64,000 nucleotides of DNA, from NCBI GenBank assembly GCA_963806495.1, contig CAWDYA010000002.1:186001-250000 (forward strand), in the 5' to 3' direction. Below, piece by piece: positions 44,245 through 53,136 of the stretch (the stretch's first letter is position 1; the number at the start of each line of letters is the position of its first letter). Below the pieces are notes generated by a model, which was not told the DNA's origin, ran no database searches, and saw only the letters and a list, made by a program, of their open reading frames with translations. Origin of the DNA: CAWDYA01 sp963806495 (lineage in GTDB: Bacteria > Acidobacteriota > Polarisedimenticolia > JACPZX01 > DASXTC01). The position numbers and the translations under genes were made by a program.

Positions 44245-45564
44245 ATGCGAGACAAACGCCTTCTGATGATCCTCGCCGTGGCCGCGCTCGGGGTGTTCGC
44301 CATGGGCGCGGCGGAGCCGGCTGCTTCCGAGGCGGCCGGCGCCCACCACTCCGCCGTCGCACCGGTGCTCCTGGGACTGATCGTGATCCTCCTCGGCGCG
44401 ATGCTGGGCGGCGAGCTGTTCCAGCGCATCGGCCAGCCGTCCGTCCTCGGCGAGCTGGTGGTGGGCGTGATCGTCGGCAACTTCGACTACCTCACCGGGA
44501 TCGGCATGTTCGATGCCCTGCGCACCAATGACGCGATCGAGATCTTCGCGCAGGTCGGCGTCGTGATCCTCCTGTTCGAGGTCGGCCTCGAGACACGCGT
44601 CAGTGACATGCTCAAGGTCGGCGGGTCGTCGCTGCTGGTGGCCACCCTGGGTGTCATCACGCCGATGGCGCTGGGGTTCGTGGTCGGGCAGATGCTGCTG
44701 CCGGAGACCTCGCTGCACGCCCACCTGTTCGTGGGTGCGATACTCGCCGCCACGAGCGTCGGGATCACCGCACGCGTGCTGAAGGACATGAAGCGGCTCC
44801 AGGACCGGGAGTCGCAGATCATCCTCGGGGCGGCCGTGATCGACGACGTCATGGGGCTGATCATACTCGCGGTGATGAGCGGCATGGTAACGGCCGGAAC
44901 CGTGACCGTGGGCACCGTGGCCCGCATCAGCAGCATCTCCGTGGTGTTCCTGCTCGCGGCCGTGATGATGGGCCCCCGGGTTGTTGGGATCTTCGCCCAC
45001 TACATCTCCAAGATGAATGTGCGGGGAACGAAGATCATCACGTCGCTGAGCTTCTGCTTCTCGCTCGCGTACATAGCGGATCTGATCGGACTGGCGCCGA
45101 TCGTGGGCGCGTTCGCGGCGGGTCTGGTGCTCGAAGAGGGAACCTTCGAGGCGTTCGAAGGGCAGCGCCCCCTGCACGAGCTGCTCGAGCCGTTCACCAC
45201 CTTCTTCGTGCCGATCTTCTTCGTTCTGATGGGAATCCAGGTGCGCCTGGAGACGTTCGCCAACCCGGCCGTTCTGGGCCTCGCGGCCGCGCTGACCGTT
45301 GCGGCCATCCTGGGCAAGCAGGCATGCAGCCTGGGGGTCCTCGAGAAGGGGCTGGATCGCATCAGCGTCGGCGTGGGGATGATCCCGCGCGGCGAGGTGG
45401 GGTTGATCTTCGCGAGCATCGGCAGGGCGCTCGGCGTGGTGGACGACTCCCTGTTCACGGCGTCGGTCTTCATGGTCATCGTGACCACTTTCATCACGCC
45501 GCCCGCGCTCAAGATCACGATGGCGTCGTTCGACCGCCGCCGGCACCGCAAAATCCGCACCTGA
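44245..45564 (+). CDS. CPA2-family monovalent cation:proton antiporter
   Basis: 439 aa. N-terminal signal-like segment then ~12 membrane helices of the Na_H_exchanger fold. Key features: QPSVLGELVVGVIVGNFDYL, VGVVILLFEVGLETRV, GAILAATSVGITARVLKD, AAVIDDVMGLIILAVM (ion-binding acidic pair), APIVGAFAAGLVLEEG and GMIPRGEVGLIFASIG. No TrkA-N domain at the C-terminus, unlike KefB/C. Ion specificity (Na or K) cannot be told. Confidence 0.93.
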   Translation: MRDKRLLMILAVAALGVFAMGAAEPAASEAAGAHHSAVAPVLLGLIVILLGAMLGGELFQRIGQPSVLGELVVGVIVGNFDYLTGIGMFDALRTNDAIEIFAQVGVVILLFEVGLETRVSDMLKVGGSSLLVATLGVITPMALGFVVGQMLLPETSLHAHLFVGAILAATSVGITARVLKDMKRLQDRESQIILGAAVIDDVMGLIILAVMSGMVTAGTVTVGTVARISSISVVFLLAAVMMGPRVVGIFAHYISKMNVRGTKIITSLSFCFSLAYIADLIGLAPIVGAFAAGLVLEEGTFEAFEGQRPLHELLEPFTTFFVPIFFVLMGIQVRLETFANPAVLGLAAALTVAAILGKQACSLGVLEKGLDRISVGVGMIPRGEVGLIFASIGRALGVVDDSLFTASVFMVIVTTFITPPALKITMASFDRRRHRKIRT

Positions 45565-45580
45565 GCGCCTTTCGGGCGCC

Positions 45581-45608
45581 TTGACCCGGACGAAACCGAA
45601 CCTATGTT
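45581..45608 (+). promoter_or_regulatory. Sigma-70 promoter of the exported HEAT protein
   Basis: TTGACC (45581-45586), 16-bp spacer, TATGTT (45603-45608). Confidence 0.55.
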
Positions 45609-45644
45609 TCCTCACGGTGAATGACGCACCGTCGAGGTGACTCC

Positions 45645-46649
45645 GTGATATCGGGTTCGCGAGGCAGACTCTGGGTTGTCGCCGTGCTCACGGCTCTCTT
45701 CCTTCTCTGGCCGTGTATCGCCGCGGCCGCCTACACGACACCGGAGCCGGGAGCGGACGTGCCATCGCTCACGGCGGAGCAGGCGCGGGCGCGTCTCACG
45801 CAGGGATTCAGGCAGGTCCTGACCTTCTTCGCCGACAGGGATTTCTCACTGCTGGCAGCCTGGAGCGAGATGCGTGAGAGCGGCGACCCGGAGTATTTCG
45901 AACGCCAGTATCCCTCGATATCCGAGGAGCTCGACCGATGGGCCTCGACACTCGAGCGGCGCTTCGGCGTCTCCTCCAGCTCCGAGGAATCGCTCGACTT
46001 CACCTTCGTGCTCGACGAGTTCGCTCCTCTCGTGCTCGATCCGGACGCCGCCTCGGTCATGCGCGACAACGCGCTCGCGACCGTCTGCATGGTGTGCGTG
46101 ATGGACAGCCTGCGATGCGATGCCGAGGCGTTCCACAGATTCCTCGCCGCCGTGGTGGCCGGGGATCCCTCGCCGCGACGCAAGGCGGAGGCGCTTCGCT
46201 GGTGGCGTCGCAGCGATGGATACATCGACGAGGGGTTGCTCGACGAGCTGCTCGCGTCGCCGGCCGGCGTTGATCCGGATCTGCGCGCCGAGGCGGCGCG
46301 TATCCTCTTCTCCATCGCCACGCGCCGCTCGCTCGACGCCCAGCGCCGCCTGGCCACGACCTCGGGGCTGCCCGCCGACACGGACGGCTCCATGTCGCGG
46401 GTGGCCTGCACCGCGATCCACCATTTCGCCAGCGCCGGCTATGTCGAGGCGACGCCGCAGCTCCTGACGGCCCTCGAGGATCCGTCACGGGCCGTCCGGG
46501 GTTGCGCGGCGGAGACGCTCGCCGCGCTGAGCGGGCGGAGCTTCCGCTTCGATCCCGAGGCCGACGGCGGGGCCAACGCGGAGGCGATCGCGCGCTGGCG
46601 CGCCTGGTGGATCGGACGCTCCTCGGTCTCCTCGGGCGCTACCCGCTGA
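45645..46649 (+). CDS. Exported HEAT-repeat protein
   Basis: 334 aa from GTG 45645, which has GAGGTG 5 nt upstream; ATG 45621 is an alternative start eight codons earlier. Signal peptide (LWVVAVLTALFLLWPCIAAA), then alpha-helical repeats (ARARLTQGFRQVLTFFADRD; LRAEAARILFSIATRRS; DPSRAVRGCAAETLAALSGR) ending in a HEAT_2-like pair. A CMVCVMDSLRC cysteine cluster lies mid-protein. No enzymatic motif; a periplasmic scaffold role is a guess. Confidence 0.75.
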   Translation: MISGSRGRLWVVAVLTALFLLWPCIAAAAYTTPEPGADVPSLTAEQARARLTQGFRQVLTFFADRDFSLLAAWSEMRESGDPEYFERQYPSISEELDRWASTLERRFGVSSSSEESLDFTFVLDEFAPLVLDPDAASVMRDNALATVCMVCVMDSLRCDAEAFHRFLAAVVAGDPSPRRKAEALRWWRRSDGYIDEGLLDELLASPAGVDPDLRAEAARILFSIATRRSLDAQRRLATTSGLPADTDGSMSRVACTAIHHFASAGYVEATPQLLTALEDPSRAVRGCAAETLAALSGRSFRFDPEADGGANAEAIARWRAWWIGRSSVSSGATR

Positions 46650-46670
46650 GCCTGCCCGTATCCTGCCCGT

Positions 46671-46699
46671 TTGAATGGCCGGGATCGCTGTGCTAATTT
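46671..46699 (+). promoter_or_regulatory. Sigma-70 promoter of the gamma-carbonic anhydrase gene (leaderless)
   Basis: TTGAAT (46671-46676), 17-bp spacer, TAATTT (46694-46699), then GCCGCCC and ATG 46707. Confidence 0.65.
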
Positions 46700-46706
46700 G
46701 CCGCCC

Positions 46707-47264
46707 ATGACGCCGGATCCCGCACATCAGGTGAAGCTGAACCCCACCCGGCTCACGATCCACCCCGAAGCCTTCATCGCTCCCACGGCCGTGCTGCGAG
46801 GTGAGGTCACGGTCGGCGCCCGGTCGAGCGTCTGGTACAACACCGTGCTGCGAGGGGACCTCGCACCGGTGATCCTGGGCGCGGACACCAATGTCCAGGA
46901 CGGCGCGATCCTCCACGTCGAGGTGGACGGTCCGGCGGTCCTGGGCGATCGCGTGACGGTCGGCCACATGGCGCTGGTGCATGGCGCCACGGTGGAGGAT
47001 GATTGTCTGATCGCCATGGGGGCGATCGTGCTCTCCGGGGCACGGGTGGGGCGCGAGAGCATCATCGGCGCGGGGGCGCTCGTGAAAGAGGGCTGGCAGG
47101 TGCCGCCTCGCTCGCTGGTGGTCGGCGTGCCCGGACGGATCGCGAGACAGCTCACCGAAGAGGAGCTCGAGCGCGTCCGGATGAACTGGGCCGTCTACGT
47201 GGGGTACGCACGGCATCACAAACAGGAAGAGGCGGAGCGCCTGAGAAAGGGAGAGACATCGTGA
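46707..47264 (+). CDS. Gamma-class carbonic anhydrase family protein
   Basis: 185 aa. Left-handed beta-helix hexapeptide protein with metal-ligand histidines in ILHVEVDG and VGHMALVHGATVED. Other signatures: SSVWYNTVLRGDLAPV and IGAGALVKEGWQVPPRSLVV. Family members hydrate CO2 or act as acyltransferase-like relatives; the three metal histidines favour a metal site. It overlaps the next gene in GTGA, so the two are coupled. Confidence 0.93.
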   Translation: MTPDPAHQVKLNPTRLTIHPEAFIAPTAVLRGEVTVGARSSVWYNTVLRGDLAPVILGADTNVQDGAILHVEVDGPAVLGDRVTVGHMALVHGATVEDDCLIAMGAIVLSGARVGRESIIGAGALVKEGWQVPPRSLVVGVPGRIARQLTEEELERVRMNWAVYVGYARHHKQEEAERLRKGETS

Positions 47265-48268
47265 TCGACTGGACCGAGGTGGGCAGAAGGCTGGACGCGG
47301 CCCGGCAGGAGGGGGCCGGGATCGTGCTGGCCACCCACGTCAACGCCGACGGGGACGGCCTCGGCTCGGAGATCGGTTTCCATCATTTCCTGAGGCAGCG
47401 GGGGCACCGGGTGTCGATCATCAACAACGATCCCGTCCCCGCGAGATACCGGTTCCTCGATCCGGCCGGCGATGTGACCGTCTATGATCCGTCCGGGTCG
47501 CCGGAGCTGATTGCGCAAGCGTCGCTGTTCTTCGTGCTCGACAATGCCAGCCCGGCGCGCCTCGGGCGGATGCTGCCCGACGTGGAGGCGTCCGCGGCTT
47601 TCAAGATCTGCATCGACCATCATCCCGACCCGGATCCGTTCTGGGATCTGCGCTGCGTGGACGTCGATGCCTGCGCGTCCGGGCAGCTCGTCTACGAGGC
47701 GATCAAGACGCTCGGCGGCGCGATTACCGGGCCGATCGCCGAGGCTCTCTATGTCTCCTTCGTGACCGATACGGGACACTTCCGGTTCGGCAAGACGACG
47801 GCGCAGGTGCACCGGATCATCGCCGATCTGATGGACACCGGGGCGATCAGCCCTCCGCGAGTCTATCGCGCGCTGTTCGAGGGAATCACGCCCGGCCTCA
47901 ACCGCCTGGTGGGGTACGCACTCGCGGACGCGCACTACGAGTACGGCGGCCGGTTCGCATGGGCCCGCCTCACGCACGACCAGCTCGCGTCGTGCGACGG
48001 GTTCGACGAGGACACCGGCGACCTGGTGAACATGCTGCTGGCCGTGCAGGGAGTCGAGGCGGCGGCCCTCTTCAAGGAGATGCCCGGCGGACGCACGAAG
48101 GTGAGCCTGCGCTCGCTGGGTGACGTCGACGTCAACCGTCTGGCCGCGACGCTCGGCGGTGGGGGCCACACGAACGCCTCGGGCATCCTCATGAGCGACT
48201 GCTCGTTCGCCGAGGGGGTCCGCAAGGTGGTCGAGGGGATGGCCGGGGTCCTCCAGGCCACGGCGTGA
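47261..48268 (+). CDS. DHH/DHHA1 phosphoesterase (NrnA-like nanoRNase/pAp phosphatase)
   Basis: 335 aa from GTG 47261. DHH domain: ATHVNADGDGLGSEIGFHHF, LFFVLDNASPARL, ICIDHHPDPDPFWD (DHH motif) and YVSFVTDTGHFRFGKT. C-terminal DHHA1 RNA-binding motif TLGGGGHTNASG. Family enzymes degrade short oligoribonucleotides or 3',5'-pAp. Usual two-domain length, complete. Confidence 0.92.
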   Translation: MIDWTEVGRRLDAARQEGAGIVLATHVNADGDGLGSEIGFHHFLRQRGHRVSIINNDPVPARYRFLDPAGDVTVYDPSGSPELIAQASLFFVLDNASPARLGRMLPDVEASAAFKICIDHHPDPDPFWDLRCVDVDACASGQLVYEAIKTLGGAITGPIAEALYVSFVTDTGHFRFGKTTAQVHRIIADLMDTGAISPPRVYRALFEGITPGLNRLVGYALADAHYEYGGRFAWARLTHDQLASCDGFDEDTGDLVNMLLAVQGVEAAALFKEMPGGRTKVSLRSLGDVDVNRLAATLGGGGHTNASGILMSDCSFAEGVRKVVEGMAGVLQATA

Positions 48269-48272
48269 TGCC

Positions 48273-48902
48273 ATGCTCAAGGTAGGGATCCTCCTTTCCG
48301 GCTGCGGTCTGTACGACGGGACCGAGGTGGCCGAGGCGGTCCTGGCGGCGCTGGCGCTGGAGCGGGGCGGTGCGCGTCCTGTGTATCTCGCCCCCGAGAT
48401 CCCGCAGATGCACACGGTGGATCACACCACGGGCTCGGAGATAGAGGGCGAGGTCCGTCAGGTCCTCGTCGAGGCGGCGCGTCTGGCGCGCGGCAAGGTG
48501 AAGGGGCTCGGCGAGCAGTATCCCGGAGAGCTGATGGCACTGATCATCCCGGGCGGGCATGGGGCGGTCAAGAACCTCATGACCAACTTCGCCGCCCTCG
48601 GCGCGCGCCGCGAGCTGCACCCGCCGGTGCACGCGCTTCTGACCGACCTCGCCGGCCGGAAGGCGCCGATCGGCTCTATCAGCCTCGGCAGGACGGTGGT
48701 GCAGACCTTCTTCGGCGAGCCGCTCTCGGGCGAGGAGATGCAGATGGCCGCCGGCGACGTGGTGGTCGACGAGGAGCGCCGGCTGGCCTTCACGCCGGGC
48801 TTTCTCACCGGTGCGTCGCTGGCCGAGGTGGCTTCGGGCATCGAGAAGATGATCGCTGCGATCCTCGGAATGCCGTCGCGCGAGTTGAACCTGATCCACT
48901 GA
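48273..48902 (+). CDS. elbB: ElbB/DJ-1-PfpI family protein, nucleophile Cys apparently replaced by Ser
   Basis: 209 aa. Strong match to the ElbB (SCRP-27A) family: GILLSGCGLYDGTEVAEAVL, EARQVL-type helix, LIIPGGHGAVKNLMTNFAAL, DVVVDEERRLAFTPGFLTG and ASGIEKMI. Enterobacterial ElbB has P-L-G-F-M-C-I-A-P at the nucleophile elbow, as I recall it; here it reads PIGSISLGRTV, so the cysteine is serine. Reported activity of the family is glyoxalase III-like; this copy may differ. Starts 4 nt after the DHH gene. Confidence 0.87.
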   Translation: MLKVGILLSGCGLYDGTEVAEAVLAALALERGGARPVYLAPEIPQMHTVDHTTGSEIEGEVRQVLVEAARLARGKVKGLGEQYPGELMALIIPGGHGAVKNLMTNFAALGARRELHPPVHALLTDLAGRKAPIGSISLGRTVVQTFFGEPLSGEEMQMAAGDVVVDEERRLAFTPGFLTGASLAEVASGIEKMIAAILGMPSRELNLIH

Positions 48903-48919
48903 CTGGAACGGGGGCCGCC

Positions 48920-49165
48920 ATGCTGGTTACGGTGAAGCTGTTCGCCTCCTATCGGGAGCTGCTCGGCGAGGAGGAGGTGCATCTCGAGATGGAGGACGGT
49001 GTCACCGTGGGCGAGGCGCTGGATCTGCTCAAGAGCCATTTCCCGGTGCTGGTCGAACAGGGGTACTCGCCCCTGACCGCCGTCAACCTGCAGCATGTCA
49101 GCAAGAGGCACCTGCTGAAGGACGGCGATGAGCTGGCGATCTTTCCGCCGGTGAGCGGCGGCTAG
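48920..49165 (+). CDS. moaD: Molybdopterin synthase small subunit (sulfur carrier)
   Basis: 81 aa with a ubiquitin-like fold and the C-terminal diglycine (AIFPPVSGG) that is thiocarboxylated to donate sulfur. VTVKLFASYRELLGEEEVHL is typical of the N-terminus. moaE follows after 3 nt. Confidence 0.95.
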   Translation: MLVTVKLFASYRELLGEEEVHLEMEDGVTVGEALDLLKSHFPVLVEQGYSPLTAVNLQHVSKRHLLKDGDELAIFPPVSGG

Positions 49166-49168
49166 GCC

Positions 49169-49606
49169 ATGACCGCGGAGCGTGACCTCGTGCGCGTGTC
49201 GGACGAGCCGATCGATCCGGCCGCCCTCGCCGCCGCCGTGAGGACCGACGGGTCGGGGGCGCTGGCGAGCTTCGTCGGCGTGGTGCGAAACGAGCACCAC
49301 GGACGCGTCGTCCATCATCTCGTTTACGAGGCCTATCCTCCAATGGCTGAGAAGGAGATGCGCCGCATCGTCGAGGAGGCCCGTTCCCGGTGGGATCTCC
49401 AGGGTGTGGCCGTCGCCCACCGCACGGGGCGGCTCGCGGTGGGGGAGGCCTCGGTGGCGATCGTCGTGTCCGCGGCTCACCGCAGGGAGGCGCTCGAGGC
49501 CTGCTCCTTCGTCATCGAGACACTCAAACGGACCGTGCCGATCTGGAAGAAGGAGTTCAGCGATGAAGGCGAGGAGTGGATCGTGGGGGATCCGTCGACG
49601 CCCTAG
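49169..49606 (+). CDS. moaE: Molybdopterin synthase catalytic subunit
   Basis: 145 aa. SFVGVVRNEHHGRVVHHLVY and the active-site lysines in VPIWKKEFSDEGEEWIVGD are characteristic. With MoaD it converts cyclic pyranopterin monophosphate to molybdopterin. Its 3' end overlaps the M48 protease gene by 44 nt. Confidence 0.95.
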   Translation: MTAERDLVRVSDEPIDPAALAAAVRTDGSGALASFVGVVRNEHHGRVVHHLVYEAYPPMAEKEMRRIVEEARSRWDLQGVAVAHRTGRLAVGEASVAIVVSAAHRREALEACSFVIETLKRTVPIWKKEFSDEGEEWIVGDPSTP

Positions 49607-51096
49607 GTCCTGGCCGATCCTCCCGATCGCCGCGGCTCTGGCTCTTTCCGCCCCGGCCCCCGGCTGCGCCCGCAACCCCGTCTCCGGCCACCGCCAGATG
49701 ATGCTGATCACCGAGCCGCAGGAGTTCGCCATCGGGGAGGGAGCGGACGCGCAGATACGCAGGGAGTTCGGCGTCTATCTGGAGAACCCGGGCCTGCGCT
49801 CGTACGTGGAACGGGTCGGCAGCGCCCTGGCGTCGCACGGCGAGCGCCCCGGTCTGGTCTTTCACTTCGAGGTGCTCGACTCGCCGGTCATCAATGCCTT
49901 CGCGCTGCCCGGCGGTTTCGTCTACGTGACCCGCGGCATGCTGGAGTGGCTCAGCAGCGAGGACGAGCTGGCGATGGTGCTGGGCCACGAGATCGGGCAC
50001 GTGACGGCCCGCCATGGCGCCGCCCGGCTCTCCACTCTCTATGCGGCGCAGTATGGCAGTCTCGTGGGCGCCATCATCACACCACGGACCTTCTACAACT
50101 ACAACGACCTGATCGGGCTCGCCATGCAGGTCGGTCTCAGCAAGTACTCGCGCGAGCAGGAGAGCCAGGCCGACGAGCTCGGGGTCGTGTATGCGGCGGC
50201 ATGCGGGTACAACCCCTCGGCCGGCATCCGGGTGATGGAGATCCTGCAATGGCTCCAGGGGGAGGAGCCGGGAGCGGTCGAGCGATGGTTCCGCTCCCAC
50301 CCGCCCGCGAGCGAGCGGATCGAGGACATCCGGTTCCAGGTGACGGCGCTTCAGGCCTCCGACCCCGACGTGGCGTCGGCCCCGCTGCGGCGCGCCGCGT
50401 ATCTCGAGCAGGTCGACGGCCTTCTCGTCGGTCTCTACAACGGGGCGGAGATGATCCTCCGCGACCGATACTTCAACAAGGATTCTCGCGGTCGCCCTGG
50501 GCGTCCCCGCGGGGTGGGACGTCGATCTCGATCCGGCCGATTCCCTGGTCACCATGCGTCACGAGAAGCGGGAGTATCTCGTCCTGGAGGCGCGGCCCCT
50601 GCATCACGATCTCGACGCCGCCGGCGTGGAGTCCGACTTCGAGAAGACCCTCAGGAGACGCGGGTGGACCCGGACCGGCGGGCGGGCGGCGCGCACCGGC
50701 GGCCAGGTAAGGATGCGTTTCGCCACCTACGAGGGCAGAACGTCGAAGGGCGACGCGATAGGTATCCTGGCCGCGTTCCTCTCCGCCAGGCGGCACCGAT
50801 GGATTCTCACCATGGTGGCCGACCGCGGTTCCTTCGAAGAGAAGCTCCCGGGTTACGAGGAGGAAGCGCGGGGAATCGCGTTTCTCGACGACGCGCAGGT
50901 GGCCGCGCTCGGCGCCCCGAGGCTGGTGGTCAGGATGACGGGCGACGGCGAGACATGGGAGAGTCTCGCACGCACCTGGCTCGGTGACGCCGCGGCGGCG
51001 GAACGGCTCGCGTTCTACAACGGAGAGGAGCCGGGAGCGCCCCCTGTCTCCGGATGGCCCTTGAAGATCCCCCCGAGCCTCGCGACACACCCCTGA
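49563..51096 (+). CDS. M48-family lipoprotein metalloprotease (one frameshift)
   Basis: Removing one extra G near 50480 gives a 510-aa protein. Lipobox ALALSAPAPGCARN; M48 catalytic motif VLGHEIGHVTARHG with the third ligand in REQESQADELGVVYA. Related to BepA/LoiP-type periplasmic proteases that check outer-membrane proteins. After the ~300-residue protease domain, the C-terminal ~200 residues (AVALGVPAGWDVDLDPADSL; RMTGDGETWESLARTWLGDA) are a family extension ending in a LysM-like segment. ATG 49563 lies inside moaE. Confidence 0.88.
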
Positions 51097-51115
51097 GGAC
51101 GGGCCTTCCGGGCGA

Positions 51116-51145
51116 TTGACATGTCACGGGCCCGGCTGGTAGGGT
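51116..51145 (+). promoter_or_regulatory. Sigma-70 promoter, distal (P1) for the TPR/TonB cluster or a small RNA
   Basis: TTGACA (51116-51121), 18-bp spacer, TAGGGT (51140-51145); start near 51152, about 245 nt before the next CDS. Confidence 0.6.
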
Positions 51146-51182
51146 GGGCCTTTCCCCGCAAACGGACCGAGTTGAATAAACG

Positions 51183-51243
51183 CCCCGCGAATCCTTCTGG
51201 CCGGAGATCGTGTCTAATGGTTCAGACAGGACGCGTGGGGACG
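51183..51243 (+). ncRNA. Candidate structured RNA between two promoters
   Basis: A 9-bp helix with one bulged A (51181-51189 with 51234-51243) encloses a hairpin TGTCT/AGACA (51211-51215 with 51224-51228). It lies downstream of promoter P1 and upstream of P2, with no good coding frame. It might be part of a leader or a separate small RNA; I do not match it to a known family. Confidence 0.3.
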
Positions 51244-51299
51244 TCGCCGATGGGGGAGCGCGACGAGGAGTCCGTCGAAAGCTGCATAAACGGCCTGCG

Positions 51300-51328
51300 T
51301 TGACACTACCGCCGACGTTGGCTAAACT
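51300..51328 (+). promoter_or_regulatory. Sigma-70 promoter, proximal (P2) for the TPR/TonB cluster
   Basis: TTGACA (51300-51305), 17-bp spacer, TAAACT (51323-51328); start near 51335, about 60 nt before TTG 51396. Confidence 0.8.
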
Positions 51329-51395
51329 GCAGCGTTTCCGATAGGTGTGATCAGGTTTGCCCACACGCTCAAGGCTCTCACCGAGGAGGAGTAGC

Positions 51396-52322
51396 TTGCT
51401 GACGAAGCCGGCCCTCGGCGCGGCGCGCCTCACAAGTGTGTCCCTACGCAGCACCATCGTCATCCTGAGCCTCATCGCCTTTGCCGGATCCACAGGCTGC
51501 GCGACCATCAACCTGCGCCTCGCGATGAACCAGGGGGTGAACTTCTACAAGGCCAAGGAGTACGACAAGGCGATCGAGTCGTTCCAGAAGGCGATCGCCA
51601 TCGACCCCGGCTATGCCGAAGCCCACCTGGATCTGGGTCTCACCTACATGGAGATGTACGAGCCCGGCTCCGAGCACCCGAAGGACCTCGAGTACTCGGA
51701 GGGAGCCATCCAGGCTTTCAAGAAGTACATCCAGCTCGATCCGTCCAACGACAAGGCGAAGGAATACCTGATCAACGTCTGCACGCTCTCGCATCGCATG
51801 CAGGACGCGATCGACTTCTTCATGGCGGACTACGCCAAGGACCCTGACAATCTTCATCTGGTCAAGATGATGGCCACGCTGTATCGGATGAAGGGGGACA
51901 TGGAGAGCGCCATCGAATGGTACGGGAAGGCCGCGGAGCTCGATCCCACCAACCCCGAGGCGTACTACTCGGTCGGCGTGGCTTGCTGGGGGCGATCATA
52001 CAATTCGCAGTTCCTGGACTATGAAACCAGGATGATCCTCATCGATAAGGGGCTCGAGTCGCTGCAGAAGGCGCTCGACCTCAAGAAGGACTACTACGAG
52101 GCGCTGACCTATCTCTCGCTGCTCTACCGCGAGAAGGCCAAGTACGATATCAGCCCCGCCCAGGCGGAGAGCTGGCGCCTCAAGGCCGACGAGCTGCTCG
52201 CACGCGCGCTCGAGATCCGCAACAAGGCCCTGGCCGAGCAGGCGGCCGAGGCAGCCAAGGCATCCGGGGATACTCCCGCTCCTTCCACACAGCAGCCCGG
52301 CAGCAGCACGGGCGGCGAATAG
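51396..52322 (+). CDS. TPR-repeat lipoprotein
   Basis: 308 aa starting with TTG 51396, selected because GAGGAGGAG lies 4 nt upstream. Lipobox in LSLIAFAGSTGCAT. Four to six TPR repeats follow (GVNFYKAKEYDKAIESFQKA; AIQAFKKYIQLDPSNDKAKE; SAIEWYGKAAELDPTNPEAY). It heads the tonB-exbB-exbD cluster, 11 nt upstream of tonB, so it probably assists TonB-dependent transport or envelope assembly. Confidence 0.88.
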   Translation: MLTKPALGAARLTSVSLRSTIVILSLIAFAGSTGCATINLRLAMNQGVNFYKAKEYDKAIESFQKAIAIDPGYAEAHLDLGLTYMEMYEPGSEHPKDLEYSEGAIQAFKKYIQLDPSNDKAKEYLINVCTLSHRMQDAIDFFMADYAKDPDNLHLVKMMATLYRMKGDMESAIEWYGKAAELDPTNPEAYYSVGVACWGRSYNSQFLDYETRMILIDKGLESLQKALDLKKDYYEALTYLSLLYREKAKYDISPAQAESWRLKADELLARALEIRNKALAEQAAEAAKASGDTPAPSTQQPGSSTGGE

Positions 52323-52333
52323 GCGTCGAGACC

Positions 52334-53116
52334 ATGTTCGATACCTTGATGGATTCGAGTCCGGTAAAGAAGAAACGCGGCTTCCGCGAGCTCTACACGT
52401 CGTCAGGCTCGGTCATCGTGCACGGCGTCATCCTGCTGAGCCTGCTGACGGCATCGTACCTCCACGTGGAGCCTCTTCCGGAGCCGGCGATCAACGTGCA
52501 GTTCGTCGGAACCGCCCCGCCGCCACCTCCACCGCCGCCTCCACCGCCCCCGCCTCCCTCCGGCAGTTCCAAGCCCAAGGTCGAGGAGGTCAAGAAGCCC
52601 GAGATCATCCCGGAGGACATCCCGGACGTGGTCCAGCCTCAGGAGATCCCCGAGGAGCTTCCCGAGGTCGATGAAGGGCTCGGCGACGAAGGGGTCGACG
52701 GCGGCGTCGAGGGCGGCGTGCCCGGTGGCGTGCCCGGCGGCGTCGTGGGTGGCGTCATCGGTGGCGTGGTCGGCGGCGTGCTGGGAGGGGTGCCCGGCGG
52801 TGTTCTCGGCGGGCTGCCCGGAGAGGACCAGCCGATTTACCTGACGGGCGACGTGAGGCCTCCGGAGCGGACCACCTTCGTCAAGCCCGAGTATCCCGAG
52901 GTCGCCCGCAAGGCAAGAGCCGAGGGCAAGGTTATCCTCGAGATCGTGGTCAACCGGACAGGCGAGGTCGAGAACGTGAAGGTTCTCAAATCGAACCCGC
53001 TGTTCGAGCAGGCCGCCGTGGAGGCGGTGAAGAAGTGGAAATACCAGCCCGCCCTTCAGGGGGGACGCCCCGTAAAGGTCTATCTGACGGTCATCGTCGA
53101 GTTCAACCTCAAGTAG
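52334..53116 (+). CDS. tonB: TonB energy transducer with polyproline and Gly-Gly-Val repeats
   Basis: 260 aa. N-terminal anchor (SVIVHGVILLSLLTASYLHV), a 14-residue proline run (residues ~62-75), an acidic/proline stretch, then about ten xGGV units (roughly residues 122-158) that form an unusual flexible spacer. The C-terminal TonB domain (VKPEYPEVARKARAEGKVIL; FEQAAVEAVKKWKYQPALQG) contacts outer-membrane receptors. Energises TonB-dependent uptake with the ExbB/ExbD proteins encoded next. Confidence 0.95.
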   Translation: MFDTLMDSSPVKKKRGFRELYTSSGSVIVHGVILLSLLTASYLHVEPLPEPAINVQFVGTAPPPPPPPPPPPPPPSGSSKPKVEEVKKPEIIPEDIPDVVQPQEIPEELPEVDEGLGDEGVDGGVEGGVPGGVPGGVVGGVIGGVVGGVLGGVPGGVLGGLPGEDQPIYLTGDVRPPERTTFVKPEYPEVARKARAEGKVILEIVVNRTGEVENVKVLKSNPLFEQAAVEAVKKWKYQPALQGGRPVKVYLTVIVEFNLK

Positions 53117-53136
53117 TGATGTCTTAGGAGTCGAAG

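Noticed and set aside
51121..51303. 60-codon ORF between the two promoters upstream of the TPR lipoprotein
   Set aside because: No ribosome site, it begins inside the promoter P1 spacer before the predicted transcription start, and the product looks random.
52500..52830. Repetitive GGC-rich tract as a CRISPR or tandem-repeat array
   Set aside because: It is in-frame coding sequence for the TonB spacer; there are no palindromic repeats with unique spacers.
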